From: DATJGR01 sp963780795
GTDB lineage: Bacteria; Pseudomonadota; Gammaproteobacteria; Pseudomonadales; Azotimanducaceae
NCBI GenBank assembly: GCA_963780795.1
Contig: CAWADH010000010.1
Location: 310,001 to 374,000, forward strand
Length of the DNA stretch: 64,000 bases
Direction: 5' to 3'
Part shown: piece by piece, positions 42,652-51,310 of the stretch
Layout: each line of letters starts with the position of its first letter
Position numbering within the stretch: the stretch's first letter is position 1
Notes under the pieces: generated by a model
Database searches by the model: none
What the model was told of the DNA's origin: nothing
The model's input: only the letters and a program-made list of their open reading frames with translations
Program-made: the position numbers and the translations under genes

Positions 42652-43956
42652 CTAGCTGCGGGTACGATTCAAGAAGGGGGACCATGCCGGCTCTCTGACG
42701 TCTCCGACTGACGACGGCAATCGGTACTTCACGCTGCCGTCGATCGAAACGACGGCGAGTATACCGCGGCCTTTATCCTGCGTCGCATAGATTAGCATCG
42801 TGCCGTTGGGTGCAATCGACGGCGATTCGTCGAGCGACGTCGACGTCAGCACCATCAATCGACCGCGCTGCAGATCCATCACCGCAATGTGAAACACACC
42901 GTCGTTCCGGTGCACGAAGACGAGGTGTTTGCCGTCGGGCAACATTCGACCGCGCGCGTTGTAGTCGCCGTCGAAGGTCAGTCGTTGGGTCATGCCGGTT
43001 GCGAGTTCGATCTGATAGATCTGCGGTTTGCCGCCGCGGTCGGACGTGAAGATCAGGCTCTTGCCGTCGGCGGTAAAACTCGGTTCGGTATCGATGCCGC
43101 GCTGTCGCGTGACGCGCTTCAGTTCGCGCGTGGCGATGTTCATCGTGTAGATCTCCGGATCGCCGTCGCGCGACAGTACGATCGCCAGCGTTTTACCGTC
43201 TGGAGAGAATGCCGGCGCACTGTTCAAGCCCGGAAAATCCGTCAGTTTCGAGCGTTGGCCGGTGGCAATCTCCTGCAGGATGATCGACGGCTTGCCGCCT
43301 TCGAACGAAACGTAGGCCACCTTCTTCCCGTCGGGCGACCACGTTGCAGACAGAATCGGTTCGCGGCTCTCGAGCAGCGTGCGCGGCCGCGCGCCGTCGG
43401 CGTCGGCCATCTCGAGATTGAACTTCACGTCTTTGGTGCCGAGGTCGCGCGCCAGCACGTAGATGATGCGGGTCGAGAAGGCGCCCGGAATGCCGGTGAG
43501 CTTTTCGTACACCGCATCGGACACCAGGTGCGCCATGTCGCGCAGGGCAGTGGGCGGCGCCGTGAAGGTCTCGTTGGCGAGCTGCCGCTCGTTCAGCACG
43601 TCGAACAGATAGTAGGTAACCGCCAGGTTGCCGTTCGCCGCCACCTCGGTGCGTCCGATCACGACGTACTCCACGCCGAGCACGCGCCAGTCGCGGAACA
43701 ACACGTCCTTGGGCGTCGTCGGCATGCTGAGCATGTTCTCGGGTGGCGTCGGCGAAAATTGACCGCTGCGCGCCAAATCGAACGCGATGATCGCGTTCGG
43801 ATTTTCGACGCCCTGCACGCCGGCGCCCACACCGAACGGCACCACGCCGATCTTCTTCGGATTGTCGTAGCCGCGATCGATCTGGATCGTGATCTCTGCC
43901 GCGAGAGGCGACGCAAACAGCAACGCCGCAACAGCGGCCAGGAGTCGGTTCTTCAA
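42652..43956 (-). CDS. tolB: Tol-Pal system beta-propeller protein TolB
   Basis: A 434-residue periplasmic protein. A signal peptide covers residues 1-20; a D1 domain (RPT-like) follows and then a six-bladed propeller of WD-like repeats (SATWSPDGKKVAYVSFEGGK, APAFSPDGKTLAIVLS, SFTADGKSLIFTSDRGGKPQ). TolB binds Pal and TolA during cell division. The start overlaps the stop of tolA by four bases. Confidence 0.97.
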   Translation of the reverse strand: MKNRLLAAVAALLFASPLAAEITIQIDRGYDNPKKIGVVPFGVGAGVQGVENPNAIIAFDLARSGQFSPTPPENMLSMPTTPKDVLFRDWRVLGVEYVVIGRTEVAANGNLAVTYYLFDVLNERQLANETFTAPPTALRDMAHLVSDAVYEKLTGIPGAFSTRIIYVLARDLGTKDVKFNLEMADADGARPRTLLESREPILSATWSPDGKKVAYVSFEGGKPSIILQEIATGQRSKLTDFPGLNSAPAFSPDGKTLAIVLSRDGDPEIYTMNIATRELKRVTRQRGIDTEPSFTADGKSLIFTSDRGGKPQIYQIELATGMTQRLTFDGDYNARGRMLPDGKHLVFVHRNDGVFHIAVMDLQRGRLMVLTSTSLDESPSIAPNGTMLIYATQDKGRGILAVVSIDGSVKYRLPSSVGDVREPAWSPFLNRTRS

Positions 43957-44693
43957 CGTAGCAAATCCTCTGGGTTGAACAGCACCGGAAACCGGCGGAA
44001 GTACTTTTCAAACAGCTTGGAATCCTTCGGCACGTCGAACTTGCCGACTTTCCGCACCGCCTGTTCGGCCGAACGGTCGAACGCTTCGTTGCCGCTCGAC
44101 GACACGATCGTAACGTTGACGACGTCGCCCGTCGGCACCAGCTCGACGAGCAGCTTCGTCTGCATGCCGTTGCGCGCCGACGGCGGCCGTGACCAGTTCG
44201 TCACGATGAGTTGATAGATGCCCTGCGCGTACGTCTGCGCGGCCTGCTCGCTCTTGTCTTCGGACATCACTTCGGTCTCGCGCGCCATCGCATCGCTGAA
44301 CGACGCATCGGCCAGGCTGTCGAGCTTCTTCTTCTTCTCGGCTTGCGCCTTTGCCGCGGCTTCTTTGGCGCTATCCGGTTTGGGTTTCTGTTCCGGCTTC
44401 GGCGTTAGGTCCGGCTTCGGTTTGGGTGCCGGTTTCGGCTCGGGCTTCGGTTCCGGTTTCGGCTCGGGCTTTGGTTTCGTATCGACTGGCGGCGCCATCG
44501 GCGCCGGCTTCGGCGTCGCTTTCGGTTTCGGCGCGTCCATCACGATCAACTCGGCCTTCACGATATTCGGCCGCACCAGCAGCGAGTCTCGCGCCATCGG
44601 TGTCCAGTTCATCCACAGCATCGCACCGACGAGCGCGTGCACGAACACCGCGAGCACGAACGACAAGCCGTAGTTGCGACCCTCTGCATCCAT
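43953..44693 (-). CDS. tolA: Tol-Pal system protein TolA
   Basis: A 246-residue inner-membrane protein joining TolQ/R to Pal/TolB. The single N-terminal membrane helix is FVLAVFVHALVGAMLWM. A Lys-Pro-Glu repeat region (residues about 56-108) takes the place of the long Ala-Lys helix of E. coli TolA, so the periplasmic reach is through an extended rather than helical spacer. A short charged helix (AKEAAAKAQAEKKKKLDSL) and the C-terminal TonB-like domain (QLIVTNWSRPP, VELVPTGDVVNVTIVSSSG, DRSAEQAVRKV) follow. Order and overlap with tolB are standard. Confidence 0.95.
   Translation of the reverse strand: MDAEGRNYGLSFVLAVFVHALVGAMLWMNWTPMARDSLLVRPNIVKAELIVMDAPKPKATPKPAPMAPPVDTKPKPEPKPEPKPEPKPAPKPKPDLTPKPEQKPKPDSAKEAAAKAQAEKKKKLDSLADASFSDAMARETEVMSEDKSEQAAQTYAQGIYQLIVTNWSRPPSARNGMQTKLLVELVPTGDVVNVTIVSSSGNEAFDRSAEQAVRKVGKFDVPKDSKLFEKYFRRFPVLFNPEDLLR
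44370..44528 (-). repeat. Lys-Pro repeat tract inside tolA
   Basis: The coding strand repeats KPEPKPEPKPEPKPAPKPKP and similar units for about 53 codons. It is low-complexity DNA and could vary in length between strains. Confidence 0.7.
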
Positions 44694-44697
44694 GCCG

Positions 44698-45138
44698 TCA
44701 GCCGACGTCCGGCGGGTCCGTGATCAGTCCGACGCTCTTCGCGCCGGCTTTCTGCAGAACGGTCATTACGCGCACGACCTGACCGTAATCGAGCCGGTGA
44801 TCCGCGCGCACGTAAACAGGTGCGTCAGGGCGCGCGCCGAGAATCTTCGCCGCCTGTTCTTCCAGTGAAAAGATCGTCACGCGCGTGCCTTCGGTCGATT
44901 TGCGAACACCCAGATTGACGAACAGCGCGCCGTCCTGCCGCATAGTGACCACGAACGGATCTTCCTGGTGCTCGGACACCGGTTCCGACGGTGCTTTCGG
45001 CAGATCGACCTGCACGCCCTGCGTCAGAATCGGTGCGGTGACCATGAAGATCACCAGCAGCACCAGCATCACGTCGATGTACGGCACGACGTTGATCTCC
45101 GACATCGGCTTACGGCGGTTCGGACGTTGAGAGTTCAT
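44698..45138 (-). CDS. tolR: Tol-Pal system protein TolR
   Basis: A 146-residue inner-membrane protein of the ExbD/TolR family. One N-terminal helix (EINVVPYIDVMLVLLVIFMV) carries the proton-channel Asp. The periplasmic domain follows (ILTQGVQVDLPKAPSEPVS). It partners TolQ to energise TolA. It is 4 bp from tolA and overlaps tolQ by four bases. Confidence 0.97.
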   Translation of the reverse strand: MNSQRPNRRKPMSEINVVPYIDVMLVLLVIFMVTAPILTQGVQVDLPKAPSEPVSEHQEDPFVVTMRQDGALFVNLGVRKSTEGTRVTIFSLEEQAAKILGARPDAPVYVRADHRLDYGQVVRVMTVLQKAGAKSVGLITDPPDVG

Positions 45139-45812
45139 CGCTTCGTGTGCACCGCGCGGTAGAGGATGCTCGTCAGCTCTTCGGTGAACGTTTCATAGCG
45201 CGTCATCAGCAGTTCGGCGCGCGCCGAGAACCGGTTGTAACCGATCACTGCCGGAATGGCCGCGAACAGACCCATCGCGGTGGCGACCAGCGCCTCGGAG
45301 ATGCCGGGCGCAACGGACGCGAGCGTCGCCTGCGTCATGTTCGCGAGACTTCTGAACGAATTCATGATGCCCCACACGGTGCCGAACAGGCCGACATAAG
45401 GGCTGGTCGAACCGACGGTGGCGAGAAACGGCAGATGCGTCTCGAGCTTTTCCTCTTCACGCGTGAGCGCGACGCGTGTTGCGCGCATGACGCCCTGCAT
45501 CACCGCGTCCGCGTCCGCGTCCTGTTCCGACAACCGGCTGTATTCTTTGAACCCCGCGACGAACATCGTCTCCATGCCGCCGAGCTCCTGATCGGACCGC
45601 TCGAGTTCGTCGTAGAGCTGGCGCAGATCGATGCCGGACCAGAAATACTCCTCGAACGCATCGATCGAGCGTTGCACACGCCTGAGCGCGAACATGCGTT
45701 GGAAGATCATCACCCACGACGTGAGCGACGCGAACAGCAGCAACATCAGCACGATCTGCACGAGCACGCTGGCGTTGAGCACCAGCTGAAGGATCGACAA
45801 CGGTTCGGTCAA
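45135..45812 (-). CDS. tolQ: Tol-Pal system protein TolQ
   Basis: A 225-residue proton-channel subunit of the MotA/TolQ/ExbB family with three membrane helices. The second and third, LPFLATVGSTSPYVGLFGTV and SEALVATAMGLFAAIPAVIG, carry the conserved Thr/Pro residues. The gene ybgC, which usually comes directly before tolQ, is absent; ruvB is instead only 22 bp away. Confidence 0.97.
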   Translation of the reverse strand: MTEPLSILQLVLNASVLVQIVLMLLLFASLTSWVMIFQRMFALRRVQRSIDAFEEYFWSGIDLRQLYDELERSDQELGGMETMFVAGFKEYSRLSEQDADADAVMQGVMRATRVALTREEEKLETHLPFLATVGSTSPYVGLFGTVWGIMNSFRSLANMTQATLASVAPGISEALVATAMGLFAAIPAVIGYNRFSARAELLMTRYETFTEELTSILYRAVHTKR

Positions 45813-45834
45813 TCTCGAGTCCTCTTATTGTTGC

Positions 45835-46890
45835 TTAGGATGGGTCGATATCGAGACTCGCCTGTGCCATGTCGACACCGCGCGGCGCCGGGCGCGTCAG
45901 TCCGAAATGGTGGTAAGCCTTCTCCGTCACGATGCGGCCGCGCGGCGTCCGCATGATGAAACCCTGTTGAATGAGGAAGGGTTCGAGCACGTCTTCGATG
46001 GTGTCGCGCTCTTCGCTGATCGCGGCCGACAATGAATCGATACCGACCGGACCACCGCCGAACTTCTCGAGAATCGTCAGCAACAGACGACGGTCCATGG
46101 TATCGAAACCCTCCGCATCGACGCTCAACATGTCGAGCGCCTGATTCGCAATGCTCGCGGTGACACGTCCGTCACTGCGGACTTCCGCATAGTCCCGCAC
46201 GCGCCGCAGCAACCGATTCGCGATGCGAGGCGTGCCGCGCGATCGTCCCGCCACCGCAACGGCGCCGTCATGTTCGAGACGCACGCCCAACTTTTCTGCC
46301 GACCGCATCGCAATCTGGGTCAACTCGCCGACGCTGTAGAACTCGAGGCGCTGCACGATGCCGAACCGATCGCGCAGAGGCGACGTCAGCAGACCCGCGC
46401 GCGTGGTCGCGCCGACGAGCGTGAACGGCGGCACGTCGAGCTTGATCGAACGCGCCGCCGGACCTTCGCCGATCACGATGTCGATCTGAAAGTCTTCCAT
46501 CGCCGGATAGAGAATTTCCTCCACCACCGGACTCAACCGGTGAATCTCGTCGATGAACAGCACGTCGCCCGCATCGAGGTTGGTGAGCAGCGCGGCGAGA
46601 TCGCCGGCTTTCTCGAGTACCGGTCCCGACGTGCTCTTCAGCGCGCCGGACATTTCGTTCGCGATGATGTGCGCGAGCGTGGTCTTGCCGAGACCCGGCG
46701 GGCCGAAGATCAGCGTGTGATCGAGCGGTTCGCGGCGGCGTCGCGCCGCTTCGATGAACACCGCCATCTGTTCCTTGACGACTTCCTGGCCGATGTAGCC
46801 GGCGAGCGTGGTCGGGCGCAGCGCGCGATCGAGGGCGACTTCGTCACCCGCATCGCGGCCGGAAACGATGCGGTCGGGCTCGATCGTCAC
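45835..46890 (-). CDS. ruvB: Holliday junction branch migration DNA helicase RuvB
   Basis: A 351-residue AAA+ motor. Walker A is FGPPGLGKTTLAHIIANEM, Walker B is VLFIDEIHRLSPVVEEIL and the arginine-finger region is GATTRAGLLTSPLRDRFG. The C-terminal winged helix ends in QQGFIMRTPRGRIVTEKAYH. The GTG at 46890 gives VTIEPDRIVS, matching the usual RuvB start; a GTG at 46935, 8 bases after the ruvA stop, would add 15 residues. It works with RuvA on Holliday junctions. Confidence 0.97.
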   Translation of the reverse strand: MTIEPDRIVSGRDAGDEVALDRALRPTTLAGYIGQEVVKEQMAVFIEAARRRREPLDHTLIFGPPGLGKTTLAHIIANEMSGALKSTSGPVLEKAGDLAALLTNLDAGDVLFIDEIHRLSPVVEEILYPAMEDFQIDIVIGEGPAARSIKLDVPPFTLVGATTRAGLLTSPLRDRFGIVQRLEFYSVGELTQIAMRSAEKLGVRLEHDGAVAVAGRSRGTPRIANRLLRRVRDYAEVRSDGRVTASIANQALDMLSVDAEGFDTMDRRLLLTILEKFGGGPVGIDSLSAAISEERDTIEDVLEPFLIQQGFIMRTPRGRIVTEKAYHHFGLTRPAPRGVDMAQASLDIDPS

Positions 46891-46942
46891 GAACACACCA
46901 TGAAACGCGCTGCTTCGACGGAGCTTCGCAGCCACGTGCGCA

Positions 46943-47548
46943 TCATGCTTCCTGCCCGATCATTCGCTTCAGGGCGATGCGCACGACGTCTTCGGTAGAC
47001 TGACCGTGCACGTACGCGTTGCCGATGGCGCGAGTCGCTTCGGCAGGTCGATAACCGAGCTTGATCAGTGCGCGCTCCGCTTCTTCGATGACGTGCCGCG
47101 TTGCATCGGCGACTTTCGGTCGCGTCAGTTCCGGGATCAGCACCAGGCGCTCGATGCGGTCTTTCAGTTCTACGACGAGCCGCTCCGCCGTTTTGCGACC
47201 GACGCCGGGCAGCTTCACCAATCGCGCGATGTCGGAATCGCGAATGCAGCGCGCGAGATCGACCACATCCATGCCCGACAGCAGATTGAGCGCGAGTTTC
47301 GGACCGACGCCGCTGATCTTGATCAGCGTGCGGAACAGGTCGCGTTCGCCGCGACTCTCGAATCCGTAAAGCGAGTGTGCGTCTTCGCGGATGCTGAGGT
47401 GCGTGAACAGGACTACGTCGTGGCCGACGCCGGGCAATTTGCTCAACGTATTCGCGGTGACGTCCAGTTCGTATCCGATCCCTGCGACGTCGACCAACAC
47501 GGTCTGTTCGTCCAGCGAGATCAACTTGCCTCGAATTCGCCCGATCAT
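46943..47548 (-). CDS. ruvA: Holliday junction DNA helicase subunit RuvA
   Basis: A 201-residue junction-binding protein. The N-terminal OB domain starts MIGRIRGKLISLDEQTVLVD, the double helix-hairpin-helix domain follows (ISGVGPKLALNLLS, LPGVGRKTAERLVVELKDRI), and the C-terminal domain III that binds RuvB is present (ALIKLGYRPAEATRAIG). The ATG at 47548 is the standard start. It is 5 bp after ruvC and 52 bp before the ruvB start used here. Confidence 0.97.
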   Translation of the reverse strand: MIGRIRGKLISLDEQTVLVDVAGIGYELDVTANTLSKLPGVGHDVVLFTHLSIREDAHSLYGFESRGERDLFRTLIKISGVGPKLALNLLSGMDVVDLARCIRDSDIARLVKLPGVGRKTAERLVVELKDRIERLVLIPELTRPKVADATRHVIEEAERALIKLGYRPAEATRAIGNAYVHGQSTEDVVRIALKRMIGQEA

Positions 47549-47553
47549 CCTTG

Positions 47554-48036
47554 TCAGCCGACGCTCCGCGTGCCGTGAGTATTGATGTGGCAAATGGCAA
47601 TGGCAAGCGCATCGGCCGCGTCTGCAGACGGCGAAGCGTTGAGATTCAGTAAACGGCACACCATGTGCTGTACCTGATATTTCGTTGCGCTGCCGGTTCC
47701 CGTTACCGCTTGTTTGACACGCCTCGCGGCGTATTCGGCAACCGGCAGACCGACCGCTACCACTGCAGCCAATGCGGCACCGCGCGCCTGACCGAGCTTC
47801 AGCGCCGAACTCGCATTGCGCGCCATGAACACCTGTTCGATCGCAACGCCGTCGGGCGCGAGCTCGCGGATCAACGACGCGACGCCTTCGTAGATCTCGC
47901 CGAGGCGCGACGGCACGTCGACGCTGCTGGTGCGGATGCAGCCGCTCGCCACGTAAACGGATTTACCGCGCCGCACTTCGATCACGCCGTAACCGGTGAC
48001 GCGCGATCCCGGATCGATGCCGAGGATTCGCGTCAT
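47554..48036 (-). CDS. ruvC: Holliday junction resolvase RuvC
   Basis: A 160-residue endonuclease. The catalytic acidic residues are seen in ILGIDPGSRVTGYG, VAIEQVFMARN and ADAADALAIAICH. It cleaves junctions processed by RuvAB. The gene lies 12 bp after aspS; yebC, which commonly precedes ruvC, is missing here. Confidence 0.97.
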   Translation of the reverse strand: MTRILGIDPGSRVTGYGVIEVRRGKSVYVASGCIRTSSVDVPSRLGEIYEGVASLIRELAPDGVAIEQVFMARNASSALKLGQARGAALAAVVAVGLPVAEYAARRVKQAVTGTGSATKYQVQHMVCRLLNLNASPSADAADALAIAICHINTHGTRSVG

Positions 48037-48048
48037 ATCGCGGCCGCC

Positions 48049-49800
48049 TTATCGAAGTCGGATGTGCAGTTCGCGCAGCTGGTGCTCGTCCACTGCGGTC
48101 GGCGCCGCGGTGAGCGGACACGCCGCGGTCTGCGTTTTCGGAAATGCGATCACATCGCGAATCGCGCCGGCTCCGACCATCAGCATCACCAGCCGGTCGA
48201 CGCCGAGCGCGATGCCGCCGTGCGGCGGACAGCCGTACTTCAGCGCGTCGAGCAGAAATCCGAAACGCGATTCCGCTTCCTGGCCGAGCTGCAGCGACTC
48301 GAACACCGCTTTCTGCATTTCGTTGCGGTGCATCCGGATCGAACCGCCGCCGAGTTCGTAGCCGTTCAGCACGACGTCGTATGCGCGCGCATGCGCGGCT
48401 TCGGGATTCGCCAGCAACTCTTCGACGGTGCACGCGGGGCTCGTGAACGGATGGTGCATCGCTTCGAGGCGCCCGTCCTTGCCGCGTTCGAACATCGGCC
48501 AGTCGACGACCCAGCACGGCGCCCAACGGTCTTCGATGAGTCCGAGGTCCGCGCCCAACTGATTGCGCAGGGCACCGAGCGCGCCGTTCACGATGCCGGA
48601 TTGATCCGCGCCGAAGAACACGACATCACCCGCAACGGCGTTGACGCGATCGAGCACCGCCTCGATCACCGGTTCCGGCAGGAACTTCAGAATCGGCGAC
48701 TGCAGCCCGGCCATGCCGGCACGGCGTTCGTTCACCTTTATATACGCGAGACCCTTCGCGCCGTAACGGCCGACGAACTCTGCGTAGCCGTCGAGTTCCT
48801 TGCGGGACAGCCGGCCCGCGCCCGGCGCGCGCAAAGCGGCGACGCGACCTTTCGGATCGTTTGCAGGCGCGTTGAAGACTTTGAACTCGACCGTTTTCAC
48901 CAGATCGGCGATGTCGACCAGTTCGAGCGGATTGCGCAGGTCGGGCTTGTCGCTGGCGTAGCGCCGCATCGCTTCTTCGAACGACAGCACCGGGAACTTC
49001 GGCAACTCCACGCCCAGCACGTCGGAGAACAGGCTGCGCACCATGCCTTCCGTCAGCGCCATGATGTCGTGCTCGTCGACGAACGATGCCTCGATGTCGA
49101 TCTGCGTGAATTCGGGCTGCCGGTCTGCGCGCAGGTCTTCGTCGCGGAAGCAGCGCGCGATCTGATAGTACTTGTCCATACCGGACATCATGAGCAGCTG
49201 CTTGAACACCTGCGGCGATTGCGGCAACGCAAAGAACTGACCCGGATGCGTGCGGCTCGGCACCAGATAGTCGCGCGCACCTTCCGGCGTTGCGCGCGTG
49301 AGAATCGGCGTTTCGATTTCGGTGTATCCGGCCGTCTCGAGATAGCGCCGCACCACCGACAGAATCGTCGCGCGCATCCGCAACCGATGCTGCATTTCGG
49401 GCCGGCGCAGATCGAGATAGCGATAACGCAAACGGATGTCTTCGCCGGCATCCGAGTAATCGTCGAGCTGGAACGGCGGCGTGAGCGCCGTGTTCAGGAT
49501 CTCGAGCGTGCGGCCGAGTACTTCCACTTCACCGGTCTTCATATCCGGATTGACCGTGCCGCTGGGGCGCAACCGCACGCGCCCGGTGAGGCGCAACACG
49601 AATTCGTTTCTGACCTTGTCGGCAGTGGCAAAGCTGTCTTCGACGTCGGGGTCGTATACAACCTGCACGATGCCGCTGCGATCGCGCACGTCGAGGAAGA
49701 TCACGCCGCCGTGATCGCGGCGTCGGTGCACCCAACCACAGAGTTCGACTTCGCGATCGACCTGCGATGCGTCGAGATCGCCACAGTAGTGACTGCGCAT
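48049..49800 (-). CDS. aspS: aspartyl-tRNA synthetase
   Basis: A 583-residue class II synthetase of the bacterial type. It has the N-terminal anticodon-binding OB fold (VELCGWVHRRRDHGGVIFLD), class II motif 2 (YQIARCFRDEDLRADRQPEF), the GAD insertion domain and motif 3 (HGGIALGVDRLVMLM). It charges tRNA-Asp. It may also charge tRNA-Asn if the genome lacks asnS; this cannot be judged here. The ATG at 49800 is the normal start. Confidence 0.97.
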   Translation of the reverse strand: MRSHYCGDLDASQVDREVELCGWVHRRRDHGGVIFLDVRDRSGIVQVVYDPDVEDSFATADKVRNEFVLRLTGRVRLRPSGTVNPDMKTGEVEVLGRTLEILNTALTPPFQLDDYSDAGEDIRLRYRYLDLRRPEMQHRLRMRATILSVVRRYLETAGYTEIETPILTRATPEGARDYLVPSRTHPGQFFALPQSPQVFKQLLMMSGMDKYYQIARCFRDEDLRADRQPEFTQIDIEASFVDEHDIMALTEGMVRSLFSDVLGVELPKFPVLSFEEAMRRYASDKPDLRNPLELVDIADLVKTVEFKVFNAPANDPKGRVAALRAPGAGRLSRKELDGYAEFVGRYGAKGLAYIKVNERRAGMAGLQSPILKFLPEPVIEAVLDRVNAVAGDVVFFGADQSGIVNGALGALRNQLGADLGLIEDRWAPCWVVDWPMFERGKDGRLEAMHHPFTSPACTVEELLANPEAAHARAYDVVLNGYELGGGSIRMHRNEMQKAVFESLQLGQEAESRFGFLLDALKYGCPPHGGIALGVDRLVMLMVGAGAIRDVIAFPKTQTAACPLTAAPTAVDEHQLRELHIRLR

Positions 49801-49850
49801 GGAAAACGTCCTAGGGGAAATGTCGCGCGGGGCGGCAGCCTATCACAAGT

Positions 49851-49867
49851 GAAGGGTCCGCGGCCCG
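49851..49867. repeat. 17-bp dispersed repeat, copy 2
   Basis: Identical to the copy at 34046-34062 and again intergenic, here between aspS and the FmdB gene. Confidence 0.45.
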
Positions 49868-49907
49868 CGCTCGGCCAATGAATGCGTTGGCGAAATCGCA
49901 GCGCGCG

Positions 49908-50348
49908 TCAGGTTTTGGGCGACTTGTCGCCGCTGCCCTTCGACTTCGATTCGCTCTTCGGTTCGTTCTTCGACGAGCTTTTGGGCGATCCGTTCTTGGC
50001 GCCTTTCTTGGTGCTCTTGTCGGCGGAATCGCTCGACGACTTCGTCGAACTGTCGGTGCTGCTGGCGGCAGCGGTGGGGCTGCTCGACTTGGTTTCGCTC
50101 TTCGACTCGCTGCTCGATGTCGATTCACCACCAGAGTCGCTGCTGCTCGCGACGTTCTTCTTGTCGCCGGATTTGAAGTCGGTTTCGTACCAACCGCCGC
50201 CCTTCAAACGGAACGCGACAGCGGAGATCTTCTTTTTGAGAAGGTCTTTTCCACACGAAGGGCATTGCGTGAGCGGAGGTTCGCTCATTCTCTGCAACTG
50301 CTCGAATTCGTATTCGCAGCCTTCGCACTGATACTCGTAAATCGGCAT
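49908..50348 (-). CDS. FmdB-family zinc-ribbon protein
   Basis: A 146-residue protein. The first 60 residues are a zinc ribbon (MPIYEYQCEGCEYEFEQLQ, then QCPSCGKDLL) of the FmdB/CxxC_CxxC_SSSS type; the rest is a low-complexity tail dominated by Ser with Lys, Asp and Thr. FmdB-like genes often precede aspS in Gammaproteobacteria. It is thought to be regulatory, but the role is undefined. It is divergent from the HU-like gene. Confidence 0.9.
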   Translation of the reverse strand: MPIYEYQCEGCEYEFEQLQRMSEPPLTQCPSCGKDLLKKKISAVAFRLKGGGWYETDFKSGDKKNVASSSDSGGESTSSSESKSETKSSSPTAAASSTDSSTKSSSDSADKSTKKGAKNGSPKSSSKNEPKSESKSKGSGDKSPKT

Positions 50349-50682
50349 GTTCAGAAAATCCTTCGATGACTCGTCAAATGCTGGAAGCGTTTCACCAATG
50401 AAAAATCAGGTCCGGCGGACTCGGTGCACATTCCAGGAAACGTGTCGCAGATGCCGGCAACCTTCGAGCGGCGCATAGGATAATGAAAAAAGCCCGCGAA
50501 AACATTGAAAAAAGGCGTGTCGTTCCTTGCTAGGCATAATTGAATGCAGTATAAAGCGCGCTCATTGGGGAGCCGATGAACGCTGTTTTCGCTCAGGATC
50601 CTCATAAGTGATGGGTTGGATGTCCGTCGCGTAGTCGCGCCGATTCAATCAGCCCCGACTGCAACCAGATAAGGGAAATCGA
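50349..50682. other. 334-bp intergenic region, AT-richer than its surroundings
   Basis: This region lies between the divergent FmdB and HU-like genes. It contains the HU promoter (50527-50555) and a leader of about 120 bases, and should also contain the promoter of the FmdB-aspS direction, which I could not place with confidence. A short minus-strand frame in it (84 codons) shows no coding character. Confidence 0.6.
50527..50555 (+). promoter_or_regulatory. promoter of the HU-like gene
   Basis: The -35 box TTGCTA (50527-50532) is 17 bases from the -10 box TATAAA (50550-50555). The start would be near 50562, leaving a leader of about 120 nt before the ATG at 50683. Confidence 0.55.
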
Positions 50683-51180
50683 ATGGCAAAGAAAAAGGCT
50701 CCTGCTAAGAAAGCTGCGAAGAAGAAAGCGCCCGCCAAGAGAAAGGCGCCCGCCAAGAAGAAGAAAGCCCCTGCAAAACGCAAGGCAATCCGTAAAGCCG
50801 CCGCCCGCAAATCCGCCGCCAAGAAATCCGCCGCGAAAAAGAAAGCCGCCCCCAAAGCATCCAAAGGTCCAGTCACTCAGAAGATGACGAAGACCGGGAT
50901 TCTGAACGAGATCGCCAGCGCAACCGCACTGACGCGCAAACAGGTCGACTCGGTGATCGAAGAACTGGAAGCGCTGATCAAGCGTCACATCAGCAAGAAA
51001 GGCGTGGGTGAGTTCACCCTGCCGGGTCTGCTGAAAGTACGCGCAGTGAAGCGTCCCGCAACGAAGAAGCGTCTCGGTCGCAACCCGGCAACGGGTGCAG
51101 AAATCATGATTCCGGCGAAGCCGGCATCGATTCGCGTCCGCGTCGCTGCGTTGAAGCGCCTCAAGGAAATGGTCGGCTGA
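50683..51180 (+). CDS. HU-family DNA-binding protein with Lys/Ala/Pro-rich N-terminal tail
   Basis: A 165-residue nucleoid protein. The first 65 residues are built of repeats such as KKAPAKKAAKKKAPAKRKAP, similar to eukaryotic histone H1 tails. The HU/IHF fold follows: MTKTGILNEIASATALTRKQ, VDSVIEELEALIKRH, GEFTLPGLLKVRAV, then the DNA-wrapping arm with RLGRNPATGAEIMIPAK and KASIRVRVAALKRLKEM-like end. HU bends DNA; the tail should add nonspecific DNA binding or compaction. A strong promoter and a terminator frame the gene, consistent with high expression. Confidence 0.93.
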   Translation: MAKKKAPAKKAAKKKAPAKRKAPAKKKKAPAKRKAIRKAAARKSAAKKSAAKKKAAPKASKGPVTQKMTKTGILNEIASATALTRKQVDSVIEELEALIKRHISKKGVGEFTLPGLLKVRAVKRPATKKRLGRNPATGAEIMIPAKPASIRVRVAALKRLKEMVG

Positions 51181-51201
51181 TAGCTGATCCGCTCCGATTA
51201 G

Positions 51202-51230
51202 AAGGGCCGGTGTTAACGGCCCTTTTTTTT
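51202..51230 (+). terminator. rho-independent terminator of the HU-like gene
   Basis: The stem AAGGGCCG (51202-51209) pairs with CGGCCCTT (51217-51224) around a 7-base loop and runs into eight T (51223-51230). It is 22 bases after the stop. Confidence 0.9.
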
Positions 51231-51310
51231 CGCCGCTTTTCGATTCGCCGATCTCGAATCGCTCGCGGATCGCTAGAATGCCCGCAGCCATTCAGGACCC
51301 GTAAAGAACC

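Noticed and set aside
47665..49881. A 738-codon open frame on the plus strand opposite aspS and ruvC
   Set aside because: It mirrors well-conserved genes codon by codon and shows no recognisable domain.
50351..50605. An 84-codon frame upstream of the FmdB gene
   Set aside because: It lies over the HU promoter, has no ribosome site and mixed composition unlike genes here.
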